A program made the position numbers and the translations under genes. The notes under the pieces were generated by a model. It was given only the letters and a program-made list of their open reading frames with translations, had not been told where the DNA came from and made no database searches. A stretch of DNA of 42,397 nt, taken from NCBI GenBank assembly GCA_016786565.1, contig JAEUVY010000062.1, positions 1 through 42,397 of the forward strand, in the 5' to 3' direction. The DNA comes from Flavipsychrobacter sp. (GTDB taxonomy: Bacteria; Bacteroidota; Bacteroidia; Chitinophagales; Chitinophagaceae). This document shows, piece after piece, positions 7,148-14,855 of the stretch (its first letter is position 1; every line of letters begins with the position of its first letter).

Positions 7148-7180
7148 GCGCATGATGCAATAACATCATGCGCTTTTTTT
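7148..7180 (+). terminator. Intrinsic terminator
   Basis: GCGCATGATG and CATCATGCGC form a perfect 10-bp stem around CAATAA, followed by seven T. It ends the first metallopeptidase transcript and makes separate transcription of the two paralogues likely. Confidence 0.85.
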
Positions 7181-7187
7181 ATTTTTG
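7180..7187 (+). promoter_or_regulatory. -7 element for the second metallopeptidase
   Basis: TATTTTTG matches TAnnTTTG and begins at the last T of the preceding terminator. The predicted start near 7194 leaves a leader of about 37 bases containing the hairpin at 7196-7218. No clear -33 element was seen. Confidence 0.4.
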
Positions 7188-7195
7188 TTGAACAT

Positions 7196-7218
7196 GTTCC
7201 CCTACACTTGCGGGGAAC
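7196..7218 (+). promoter_or_regulatory. Hairpin in the leader of the second metallopeptidase
   Basis: GTTCCCC and GGGGAAC pair perfectly around a nine-base loop, ending 12 bases before the ATG at 7231. It lacks a T-run, so it is not a terminator; it could influence translation start or mRNA stability. Inference. Confidence 0.5.
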
Positions 7219-7230
7219 CTACACGAAAGG

Positions 7231-9453
7231 ATGAAGACAAACAGAACACTTGTGACCCTGGTGCTGTGCCTGAGCGCCACCGTAGCGACGGCCGGTAATG
7301 TATGGAAGAAAGTAGCAGCACGCCCCGGAATGGTTGCAGACCGTGTCATCAGGGCAAGCGCATGGCAGACATTTACAGCCGACGAAGCTGATATAAGGTC
7401 GGTGCTTGCTGATGGTAATGTGGTGGAGGTGCCGCTGCCCGATGGTTCCACAAGAACGTTCAGGGTAAAGCGGTCGGGGCTGTTGCCCGCCGCGCTGGCT
7501 GCTAAGTTCCCGCAGGTGCAGACCTATGATGCCGTGGCTACAGATGATGCCAACGTTACCGCGAAACTGGACTATACGGTTTATGGCTTTCATGCCATGA
7601 TCTATGACGGGCACAACACAAGTTTTGTGGACCCCGCCGGCACAGCAGCAGGTGTCTATATAGCGCACTACAAGCGCGATGAAGTGCGTGGCGCTGACGA
7701 TAATGGCGGCTGCGAAGCACTGCACGATGCGCTGAAGTTGCAACCGGTACGCCTTCAGGCAAAACCTACCGCCGAGGCCGCAAGACCGCTGAACGGCGAT
7801 ACCTTGCGCACGTACAAGTTGGCGCTATCCTGCACCCATCAGTATGCCGAGGCAGTAACAGGAAGCACCAGCCCCACCAAGGCGCAGGTGCTGAGTAAGA
7901 TGACCACCACCATGAACAGGGTGAACGGTGTGTATGAAAAAGAGCTTTCGCTCACAATGACATTTGTAACCAATCAGGAGGACGTAATATTTGTTAGCAG
8001 TTCCGCCGACCCGTTGGGGCCTTACAACTCAAGCGCCAGCTCGCTGCTGGCAGAGAACCAGACGGTGTGTGATGCAGCTATAGGCAATGCCAACTACGAC
8101 ATAGGGCATGCATTCAGCACAGGTGCCGGCGGCCTTTCTCAGGTGGGCGTTGTGTGCAAGAACCCGTTGAAGGCACAGAGCGTTACCGGTAGTGCCACAC
8201 CCTATGGCGATGGGTTTGATATAGATTATGTGGCGCATGAAATAGGCCACGAATTTGGCGCCGATCACACATTCAACAACAACCAGTCGGGTGCGTGTTA
8301 TGCCAACGCTATGGTGAATACAGCGTTTGAACCGGGTAGCGGATCGACCATAATGGCGTACGCAGGTATCTGCACTTCCGACAATGTGCAGCAGCACAGC
8401 GATCCGTATTTTCACAGGGCGAGCCTGGCTCAGATGCAGACCTATATACTTGGCGATGGAAATACCTGTCCCGCAAAGACAGCTACAGGCAACAAGCCGG
8501 CGGGGGTATCGGCATTTGGCGCAAACTACACCATACCGGCCCGCACCCCGTTTGAGTTAGTGGCTCCAACCGCTACCGACTCCATGAGCGGTGCCAACAT
8601 CACCTATTGCTGGGAGCAATGGGACAAAGGCGACTTCGGGCAGAAACAGGTGAGTACACGTCTGAACGGACCACTGTTCCGGTCCGTGACACCATCAACA
8701 TCGCCTGTGCGCACCTTCCCTGATCTGGAGATGATACGCAATGGTCTGCTGAGCAATGCAAGCGTAGACAAAGCATCGGGACAGAAGCTACCTGATACGT
8801 CGAGGTCCATGACGTTCAGGCTGGCTGTTCGCAGCGTGAAGGGCACTTATGGCTCATTCAATCTGCCCGACGATTCGGTGCACATAGATGTGATAAGAAC
8901 AGGCGCGAGCGGATTTAATGTGACCAGTCAGAAGACAGCGGGCATAGTATTGTCGGGCAAAAGCAACGAGACCATTACATGGGATGTAGCCGGCACCAAC
9001 GCCGCGCCTATCAACGTAGCAAACGTGGATATCTACATGTCGGCCGATGGCGGAAAGACCTGGACGTACAATCTTGGCACCTTCCCGAACAATGGCTCAG
9101 CAACAGTGACCGTGCCTAACCCTGACACCAACATCACAGCCGCGAGGTTCAAGGTGAAGGGTGCCGGTAACATCTTCTTCAACCTCAACTCCAAGGACTT
9201 TGGCGTGGTGCGCAACTTTGAATCAGCGTTGGACATTTACCCGATACCGGCATCGCGCACGCTGCACATCAAGTCTGATAATAACGGAGTGGTGCAGGTG
9301 GCTGTTTACAATGTGGCAGGTCGCCTGGAGTGGAGCGGTGAACTGACCGGCAACAGCGATCTGAACGTGGCGCGGTGGGCAAGTGGCGTCTATGTGATGA
9401 AGCTCGTAGATGCCGGTGGCCGAACCGTCATCAGGAAGTTTGTAGTACAGTGA
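7231..9453 (+). CDS. Secreted reprolysin-like zinc metallopeptidase with T9SS sorting tail (paralogue)
   Basis: A 740-residue paralogue of the preceding gene with the same order of parts. These are a signal peptide (about 1-21), a propeptide-like region, a reprolysin-like catalytic domain with HEIGHEFGADH (H336, E337, H340, H346), a TIMAYAG Met-turn, a beta-sandwich segment, and a type A T9SS tail from DIYPIPA to RKFVVQ (about 666-740). Long identical blocks with the first copy, such as SPTKAQVLSKMTTTMNRVNG and EPGSGSTIMAYAGIC, show recent common origin. The propeptide and the region around 40-190 differ more. Probable role is degradation of extracellular protein; substrates are unknown. Its TGA directly abuts the stop codon of the convergent epimerase gene. 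Confidence 0.92.
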   Translation: MKTNRTLVTLVLCLSATVATAGNVWKKVAARPGMVADRVIRASAWQTFTADEADIRSVLADGNVVEVPLPDGSTRTFRVKRSGLLPAALAAKFPQVQTYDAVATDDANVTAKLDYTVYGFHAMIYDGHNTSFVDPAGTAAGVYIAHYKRDEVRGADDNGGCEALHDALKLQPVRLQAKPTAEAARPLNGDTLRTYKLALSCTHQYAEAVTGSTSPTKAQVLSKMTTTMNRVNGVYEKELSLTMTFVTNQEDVIFVSSSADPLGPYNSSASSLLAENQTVCDAAIGNANYDIGHAFSTGAGGLSQVGVVCKNPLKAQSVTGSATPYGDGFDIDYVAHEIGHEFGADHTFNNNQSGACYANAMVNTAFEPGSGSTIMAYAGICTSDNVQQHSDPYFHRASLAQMQTYILGDGNTCPAKTATGNKPAGVSAFGANYTIPARTPFELVAPTATDSMSGANITYCWEQWDKGDFGQKQVSTRLNGPLFRSVTPSTSPVRTFPDLEMIRNGLLSNASVDKASGQKLPDTSRSMTFRLAVRSVKGTYGSFNLPDDSVHIDVIRTGASGFNVTSQKTAGIVLSGKSNETITWDVAGTNAAPINVANVDIYMSADGGKTWTYNLGTFPNNGSATVTVPNPDTNITAARFKVKGAGNIFFNLNSKDFGVVRNFESALDIYPIPASRTLHIKSDNNGVVQVAVYNVAGRLEWSGELTGNSDLNVARWASGVYVMKLVDAGGRTVIRKFVVQ

Positions 9454-10368
9454 TCAGCCCTTTAGTAGTTGTGTGACCGCACTGTGCAGGTCGGGGTAAC
9501 GGAAGTTGAACCCGGAACGCAGTGTTTTTTCGGCGCTCACAGTGCAGCTTTTCAGTATCTCTATACTCATTTCGCCGAGGGCTATTTTGAGTACAAATGC
9601 CGGCACCGGTGCGGGAATGGCAAGTCCGCCTTTCACTGCGGCAATGGTGCGCATCATGGTAGCACCATTCACAGGAGCAGGGGCTACGCCGTTGTAGGCA
9701 CCGGTCATGGTGTTGTCTTCCAGTGCTTTTACAAACAACTGTGCCAGGTCGTCTACGTGTATCCAGCTAATGACCTGCCTGCCGGAGCCAAGTATGGGCA
9801 TGACACCGAAGCCCAGTGGTTTTGCAAATTCGCGGAAAGCACCTGCCTCAGGAGCCAGCACAATACCGATGCGGATGTTGACGGTGCGCATAGTGCCTGC
9901 GGCGCGGTTTTCTTCTTCTTCCCATTGTCTGCAGACAGTGCCCAGAAAGTCGGGGTGGACAGGTGATGATTCGGTAAAAGGCTTTGGCGGTAAACTATCG
10001 GGTCCGTAATAACCGATAGCGGAAGCGCCGATGAAGGTTTTGCAGGAGGGAGCATGCGCCTGCAGCATATCGACGAGGAAGCGGGTGCCTGCAATGCGGC
10101 TTGATGCTATCTTGTCTTTTTGAGCGGTGGTCCAGCGTTTGCCGGCAACGGGTTCGCCCGCCAGGTGGATAACGGAATGGAGGCCGGCAAGCGCAGCGGT
10201 GTCGCAGCGGTTGTTGTCGGCATCGAAGAGGGCGTATTGGTAGCCTTTGCTGCCGGAGCGGCCGGGCGACCGGGTGAGGATAGTAACTCCATAACCCTTT
10301 GAGGCAAGCAGGGCAGCAATGCGCTTGCCCACGGTACCCGTACCTCCTGTTATCCCGATCTGCATCAT
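9454..10368 (-). CDS. TIGR01777-family NAD(P)-binding epimerase
   Basis: A 304-residue protein from the ATG at 10368 (MMQIGITGG); the longer frame to 10449 adds residues before the Rossmann fold. The nucleotide-binding glycine motif GGTGTVG is at about 8-14. NLAGEP-like HLAGEPVAGKRW, a SRIAGTR segment, SAIGYYG and a C-terminal MSIEILKSCTVSAEKTLRSGF segment are diagnostic of the TIGR01777/DUF1731 group (E. coli YfcH relatives) within the extended short-chain dehydrogenase superfamily. The substrate is unknown. It is tail-to-tail with the second metallopeptidase with no intervening base, leaving no room for a separate terminator. Confidence 0.9.
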   Translation of the reverse strand: MMQIGITGGTGTVGKRIAALLASKGYGVTILTRSPGRSGSKGYQYALFDADNNRCDTAALAGLHSVIHLAGEPVAGKRWTTAQKDKIASSRIAGTRFLVDMLQAHAPSCKTFIGASAIGYYGPDSLPPKPFTESSPVHPDFLGTVCRQWEEEENRAAGTMRTVNIRIGIVLAPEAGAFREFAKPLGFGVMPILGSGRQVISWIHVDDLAQLFVKALEDNTMTGAYNGVAPAPVNGATMMRTIAAVKGGLAIPAPVPAFVLKIALGEMSIEILKSCTVSAEKTLRSGFNFRYPDLHSAVTQLLKG

Positions 10369-10503
10369 AAACCCCTGATTTTGAGTCGAAATTAGGCAAA
10401 CGATAATTGGTGGAGTGGTTGTAAGGGATTCTTTAACATATATTTTCACCGCCGGTGCAATAAAGGAACGGTAATGACGTTTTTACTGTAAACCAGCCAC
10501 TCA

Positions 10504-10701
10504 ATGGATAGAACTTTACGTAAGAAACTTACTCACAATCCCGCCACAGATTTCCTCCGGATCACCCGGGCAGGTCTGGAAGAGGGTACTTATTCGCTGC
10601 TGAGGGATGAACGCGAACTATACACAGCGCTGAAGCAGGAAATGCTGCAGCCAAGGCCCGAAGCGGTGTCGAAGCTGCTGGAGCTTGCACGAGCGATCTG
10701 A
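10504..10701 (+). CDS. Small hypothetical protein, 65 residues
   Basis: An ATG-started frame with codon use like the surrounding core genes (CTG, GCG and AAG rich). The product is charged and helical (TRAGLEEGTYSLLRDERELY, then KQEMLQ and a LLELARAI end) with no signal peptide or known motif. It lies divergently from the epimerase and ends three bases before the stop of the convergent lipoprotein gene. I do not recognise a family; it may be a small cytoplasmic protein. Confidence 0.55.
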   Translation: MDRTLRKKLTHNPATDFLRITRAGLEEGTYSLLRDERELYTALKQEMLQPRPEAVSKLLELARAI

Positions 10702-10704
10702 TGA

Positions 10705-11229
10705 TCACTTAAAGATCTCGAAATTGCCGGTTGCCGGGAACGAACCGCTGTTATTGAACAGCGTGAAATTGATGGTGCCCTTCATGCCGGTATTATCTGC
10801 AGAGGTAACGTTGATGGTGGACGTCTCGGAGCCCATGTAGGTGAAAGTAGTGTCGCCGAGCACCAATACTGATAGTGCGGACGACACAGGGCGCGGCATG
10901 GTGTAGCCGGTAAGCGAGGTCACATAGGTGCCCGTAGGAGTGGTGGTGTCGTCTTTGCGACCCACTGCCGCAAGGGTGAGGTTCTTGCCCGGCCAATAGA
11001 TCTGTAATTGGTATTCGCGTTTGCCCGTTTGCGGGTTGTTGCCGATAAACAGGGTATCGACCTGAACGGAGGTGATGCTGTCTGAAACCTCTTTATATTT
11101 TTTACCCCTGAACTCAAGTTCGTAATAGGATACCGGTCCGGTGGGTTGTGTTGCCGCAGGCGTTGTGTTCTTGTCTTTGTTGCAAGCGGCAGCCAAGCAG
11201 GTAAGCGATATGACGAGGAGGCGTTTCAA
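10705..11229 (-). CDS. Hypothetical lipoprotein
   Basis: A 174-residue lipoprotein started at the TTG at 11229, since no ATG or GTG gives a sensible N-terminus. The signal MKRLLVISLTCLAAAC has a lipobox with Cys16. A Thr/Pro-rich linker (TTPAATQPTGP) then leads to a beta-rich domain with ELEFRGKKYKE and TYVTSLTGYTM. This kind of small beta-sandwich lipoprotein is common in Bacteroidota and has no assigned function. The frame stays open far upstream to 12237, but that part overlaps the acyltransferase gene antisense and is not coding. Confidence 0.75.
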   Translation of the reverse strand: MKRLLVISLTCLAAACNKDKNTTPAATQPTGPVSYYELEFRGKKYKEVSDSITSVQVDTLFIGNNPQTGKREYQLQIYWPGKNLTLAAVGRKDDTTTPTGTYVTSLTGYTMPRPVSSALSVLVLGDTTFTYMGSETSTINVTSADNTGMKGTINFTLFNNSGSFPATGNFEIFK

Positions 11230-11246
11230 ACCAATGGAGTTATGGG

Positions 11247-11254
11247 CAAAAGTA
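11247..11254 (-). promoter_or_regulatory. -7 element for the lipoprotein gene
   Basis: Reads TACTTTTG on the minus strand, matching TAnnTTTG. A TTTTG near 11270 is 15 bases upstream, shorter than the usual spacing. The predicted start near 11240 supports the TTG start at 11229. Confidence 0.4.
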
Positions 11255-11376
11255 GTCAAGTTTTGACCGCAAAAAAGTGATTGCCAGGAACTTGTGCGGA
11301 GTTTATCCAATAATGACGTGTGGCAGAGGCGCAGCGGTTGGGCAGAAAAAACTAATTTTACAGAAACACAACGAAT

Positions 11377-12267
11377 TTGCAAGCGCTGGTCTATTACATT
11401 TCTCTTCCGTTTATTTACCTGCTGTCGTTGCTGCCATTCCCGGTGCTTTACCTGTTCTCTGATCTGGTTTTCTTTTTGTTGTACAGGGTGATAGGCTACC
11501 GCAAGGATGTGGTGTTGCAGAACCTGAGGAACTCGTTTCCGGAGAAAACGGAGCAGGAATTGCTGGCGATAAGGAAGGCGTTTTTCCGCTACCTGTGCGA
11601 TCTGTTCATAGAAACATTCAAGACGCTGACCATTAGCCCGGATACTATGCGAAAGCACGCCTGGCTGACGGACGACGCCAAGACGCTGTTTGCTGAACTG
11701 AATGAAAAGAAACAAAGCGCTATACTGGTGATGGGGCACCTGGGCAACTGGGAGTGGGGCGGAAACTGTTTCAGTCTGGAGCAGATGCAGCAGTTGTATG
11801 TGATCTATCATCCGCTGCAGAACAAGTATTTCAACGGGCTTATGTACCGCATGAGGACACGCTTTGGTGCGCGGCTGATACCAATGAAGAATACGTTTAA
11901 AGAGATGCTGGGCAACAGGAGTGGTGTGAATGTAACAGCGTTCATTGCCGACCAGACCCCGCAGCCTGATAATGCCTACTGGACCACTTTTCTGAATCAG
12001 GATACGCCGGTGTTCTGGGGGACCGAAGTGATATCGAGGAAGCTGAAGTTGCCTATAGTGTATGTGCAGATACGCAGGGTGAAGCGTGGCTATTATGAGC
12101 TGCATGCCGAGCTGCTGGTTGCCGACCCTGCCGCTACAAAGGAAGGCGAGATATCGGAGCTGCATACACGCAGACTGGAGCGCGACATCATAGCGGAGCC
12201 TGAGACATGGCTGTGGTCGCACAGGCGATGGAAGCACAAACGCCCGCAGGCTGCGCAGGAGGCGTAG
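11377..12267 (+). CDS. Lysophospholipid/lipid A acyltransferase (LpxL/HtrB family)
   Basis: A 296-residue inner-membrane-anchored enzyme starting at a TTG, as no ATG precedes the conserved region. The N-terminal hydrophobic anchor spans about 7-38. The catalytic H-x4-E motif appears as GHLGNWEWGG (H121, E126). ADQTPQPDNAYW and TPVFWGTE match the downstream conserved blocks of the LpxL/LpxM family. The C-terminal PETWLWSHRRWKHKR is the family's arginine-rich ending. These enzymes transfer an acyl chain onto the lipid A precursor or related lipids at the cytoplasmic membrane face. It leads a co-directional run with the glucosaminidase and a secreted protein. Confidence 0.92.
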   Translation: MQALVYYISLPFIYLLSLLPFPVLYLFSDLVFFLLYRVIGYRKDVVLQNLRNSFPEKTEQELLAIRKAFFRYLCDLFIETFKTLTISPDTMRKHAWLTDDAKTLFAELNEKKQSAILVMGHLGNWEWGGNCFSLEQMQQLYVIYHPLQNKYFNGLMYRMRTRFGARLIPMKNTFKEMLGNRSGVNVTAFIADQTPQPDNAYWTTFLNQDTPVFWGTEVISRKLKLPIVYVQIRRVKRGYYELHAELLVADPAATKEGEISELHTRRLERDIIAEPETWLWSHRRWKHKRPQAAQEA

Positions 12268-12309
12268 TTACGCGGCTTTTGTTTAAATTCGCAGTATTCA
12301 CAACTGTTT

Positions 12310-12837
12310 ATGACCCGTTACTATCTCGTTCCGTTACTGATACTTATTCTGTTTTCTTCCTGCCACCGTAAGCTGTCCAAACAGCGAAGGGCCACGAAGC
12401 ACAAGCTGACGACGGAGGAATATATAGCCGCCTACAAAAAGATAGCGAAGAAGGAAATGCGCAAACATGGTATTCCTGCCAGCATCACGCTGGCGCAGGG
12501 TATACTGGAATCGAACAGCGGCAACAGCGAACTGGCAAGGCGGGCGCATAATCACTTTGGTATCAAGTGTGCGGGAGACTGGAACGGGAGAACGTATCAT
12601 GTGGATGATGACAAGCCGAATGAGTGTTTCAGACGGTATAAACATGCGGAGGCTTCGTTTCATGATCATTCAGAGTTTCTGAAGCGGAAAAGGTATGAGG
12701 CACTTTTTGAGCTGGACAGAGATGACTATGAGGGGTGGGCAAAGGGATTGAAGAAAGCAGGCTATGCTACCAACCCCAAATATCCCCAGCTATTAATAAA
12801 CCTGATAGAAAAGCATAAACTCTATAAATACGACTAG
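12310..12837 (+). CDS. Glucosaminidase-domain lipoprotein
   Basis: A 175-residue lipoprotein with a signal and lipobox ending at Cys18 (LFSSC). The rest is a Flg-type glucosaminidase domain (PF01832 type). ITLAQGILESNSGNSELA holds the catalytic Glu67, and NHFGIK, a KYPQLL segment and YEGWAKGLKKAGYATNP are further family signatures. It should cleave the glycan strand of peptidoglycan as an N-acetylglucosaminidase, anchored in a membrane. It follows the acyltransferase by 42 bases and may be co-transcribed with it, so both act on the envelope. Confidence 0.92.
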   Translation: MTRYYLVPLLILILFSSCHRKLSKQRRATKHKLTTEEYIAAYKKIAKKEMRKHGIPASITLAQGILESNSGNSELARRAHNHFGIKCAGDWNGRTYHVDDDKPNECFRRYKHAEASFHDHSEFLKRKRYEALFELDRDDYEGWAKGLKKAGYATNPKYPQLLINLIEKHKLYKYD

Positions 12838-12895
12838 CATTTCAGGGCAAGCGACCGGCTAAATTGGATATCTTTACTACCCATAATCTGATACT

Positions 12896-13474
12896 ATGCG
12901 CAATACTGTACTAACTGTGATCATGCTGCTAATCGTGGTGCCCTCGTGGGCGCAACGTCGCAAAAAGAAGGATAAGGAAGAGAAAGTGCCGGTATTTAAC
13001 TACGTTTTAGACGACCCGATGGACAAGTTCGGGCGGCAGCAGTATAGTGTGCCGGTGCGGAACTTTTATCTGTTACCTGAGTTCTTCAATTTTATGCAGC
13101 AGAAGCTGGGTGATACCATTATACGTTATGATGCTTATGATATCAATAGTGTGAAGCTGGGGGTGGATACACTGAAGGATCATACGCGTCTTCGCTTTCT
13201 GTCGAAGGTATATCAGTATGTGGACCATGTGAACAAGTACAAAGATACGAACGGCGTATGGCAGCCACTGCCTGTTGAACGCATCATGTATCGCTACGAC
13301 AAGGCGGGCACAGATTTGTGGATGACAGTGGACTATCACACCAACAAATCGGAAACGATAAGAGAGTATCCGAATGAGATATCGAAGAGTGATTCAATAA
13401 TTTTCACCGACCCGGTAACAGGTGGTGAGTTCATGAATGTGTACCGATATTACAAGGTAGCTCCGATAAAATAG
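12896..13474 (+). CDS. Hypothetical secreted protein
   Basis: A 192-residue protein with a signal peptide (to about 19, ending SWAQ) and a very basic stretch (RRKKKDKEEK) just after it. The body is rich in Tyr, Asp and Lys (RYDAYDINSVKLGVDTLKD; MYRYDKAGTDLW). The short basic Lys cluster and gliding-protein-like segments recall GldN-type secreted proteins only loosely; I do not recognise the family. It follows the glucosaminidase by 58 bases and converges with ispH over the hairpin at 13475. Confidence 0.7.
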   Translation: MRNTVLTVIMLLIVVPSWAQRRKKKDKEEKVPVFNYVLDDPMDKFGRQQYSVPVRNFYLLPEFFNFMQQKLGDTIIRYDAYDINSVKLGVDTLKDHTRLRFLSKVYQYVDHVNKYKDTNGVWQPLPVERIMYRYDKAGTDLWMTVDYHTNKSETIREYPNEISKSDSIIFTDPVTGGEFMNVYRYYKVAPIK

Positions 13475-13510
13475 TAAGTATCACTTGCTGTGGCAACGAG
13501 TGCTTACTTA
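13475..13510. terminator. Bidirectional hairpin between convergent genes
   Basis: The outer arms TAAGTA/TACTTA and inner arms CAC-TTGC/GCAA-AGTG give a long imperfect stem that begins right after the secreted protein's stop and overlaps the last codons of ispH. No T-run follows; it may still terminate both transcripts. Confidence 0.5.
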
Positions 13511-14733
13511 GCCCATTCGTTTATGGCAGTTTCAAATGCAGCCACGTTGCCGGTGAGGGTGGCAAGGCGGTGTATTACCCGCTCGACCAGTGCATCGGGG
13601 CACGAAGCGCCTGAAGTGATCATGACCCTGATGGGGCGATGAGCAGGCAGGTAGTTTGCTGTTTCCAATTCCAGGTGTTTGTGCTGATCGTAATGTCTGA
13701 TCTCTTTTTCTGAAGCCAGGCAGAACTCATCGTTGATATAGTATGTAGGTAGTTTGTGCTCGCACAACTCGGCAAGGTGCGATGTATTGGAGCTGTTGTA
13801 GCCGCCAATGACAATCGCTATATCGGCTGTCTCTTCGAGCATGCCCTGTACAGCACCCTGATTGTCGTTGGTTGCGTAGCAGAGCGTATCGCGTGTGTCG
13901 GCAAAGCGATCAGCGATCTCGTTGGCAGGGGTGTTGTAGTGGCTGATGATGATGCCTTTTAGATAGTCGGCGATGGCCTGAGTTTCGCTGGCAAGCATGG
14001 TTGTCTGGTTTACAACGCCGATGCGCGCGAGGTCTTTCGCAGCATCGAAGCCTAAGGAATACTGGCCTTTGAAGTCGGTATAAAAATTATCATGGTTCAG
14101 TTCGCCGGTGATGTACTTTGCAAGTAACTGAGTCTGCTCCATGTCTTTTACTACCACCGTGGGTGTGTGCGCCTTGCTGTGAGAGAAGGTAGCGCGGGTT
14201 TCTTCGTGGCCGGGTTTGCCGTGTACCACTACTGTGTAGCCGTCGTTGCCTATTTTCTCGGCACGGTTCCAGACCTTCTCGACAAACGGACAGGTAGTTT
14301 CGTAGCGGGTGGGGTCGATGCCTTTATTGCGCAGTGTTTCTTCCAGTTCCAGCGTGGTGCCGAAGGCCGGAATGATGACCACATCGTTGGCTGTGAGCTC
14401 GTCCCAGCTGATGAGCATATTCCCCTTTGTGTCCATGATGAAGCGGACGCCGAGTGCGATGAGGTCGGCATTGACGCCGGGGTTGTGGATCATTTCGCTG
14501 AGGAGGAACACCCTTTTGCCGGGGTTTTCGTCGACAGCCCTGAAGGCGATCTCGATAGCATTTTCAACGCCGTAGCAAAACCCGAAGTGGCGGGCCAGAA
14601 CAACGTGCAATGAACCCAGCTCGAGCAATGTGGGTTTGAAGTCGCGCTTCATTTTGTCATCTGCCTTGCGTTTGTTCTTGATTGCTGTGACCAGCGGACT
14701 GCGGTAGTGTACCGGAACGTTGAAAGATTTCAT
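13504..14733 (-). CDS. ispH: 4-hydroxy-3-methylbut-2-enyl diphosphate reductase
   Basis: A 409-residue IspH (LytB), the last enzyme of the MEP isoprenoid pathway, which reduces HMBPP to IPP and DMAPP using a [4Fe-4S] cluster. The three cluster cysteines are visible: C53 in GFCYGVENA, C148 in TTCPFVEKVW and C378 in SGASCPDA. The substrate-binding HGKPGHEE segment follows C148. The protein is about 90 residues longer than the E. coli enzyme (316). The N-terminal lead (NVPVHYRSPLVTAIKNKRK) and internal insertions fit the long form found in Bacteroidota, so I keep the first ATG. A TAATTTTG promoter element lies at 14744-14751, only a few bases upstream of the start. Confidence 0.95.
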   Translation of the reverse strand: MKSFNVPVHYRSPLVTAIKNKRKADDKMKRDFKPTLLELGSLHVVLARHFGFCYGVENAIEIAFRAVDENPGKRVFLLSEMIHNPGVNADLIALGVRFIMDTKGNMLISWDELTANDVVIIPAFGTTLELEETLRNKGIDPTRYETTCPFVEKVWNRAEKIGNDGYTVVVHGKPGHEETRATFSHSKAHTPTVVVKDMEQTQLLAKYITGELNHDNFYTDFKGQYSLGFDAAKDLARIGVVNQTTMLASETQAIADYLKGIIISHYNTPANEIADRFADTRDTLCYATNDNQGAVQGMLEETADIAIVIGGYNSSNTSHLAELCEHKLPTYYINDEFCLASEKEIRHYDQHKHLELETANYLPAHRPIRVMITSGASCPDALVERVIHRLATLTGNVAAFETAINEWAK

Positions 14734-14743
14734 ATGTCGGCTT

Positions 14744-14751
14744 CAAAATTA
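14744..14751 (-). promoter_or_regulatory. -7 element of ispH
   Basis: Reads TAATTTTG on the minus strand, matching TAnnTTTG. The predicted start near 14737 gives an almost leaderless ispH mRNA. No clear -33 partner was seen. Confidence 0.4.
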
Positions 14752-14855
14752 CGGAAAAGACCTATGCGGCTGTGGATGGATTATGCAGGCAAAGTGTTAA
14801 TTGCTATATTGTACCCGATATCGGTGAGGATATAAAAATGTATTATAGTTGTTAT

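Noticed and set aside
10705..12237. A 510-codon minus-strand open frame
   Set aside because: Only the last 174 codons look like a protein (lipoprotein). The rest is antisense to the acyltransferase gene and has no family features.
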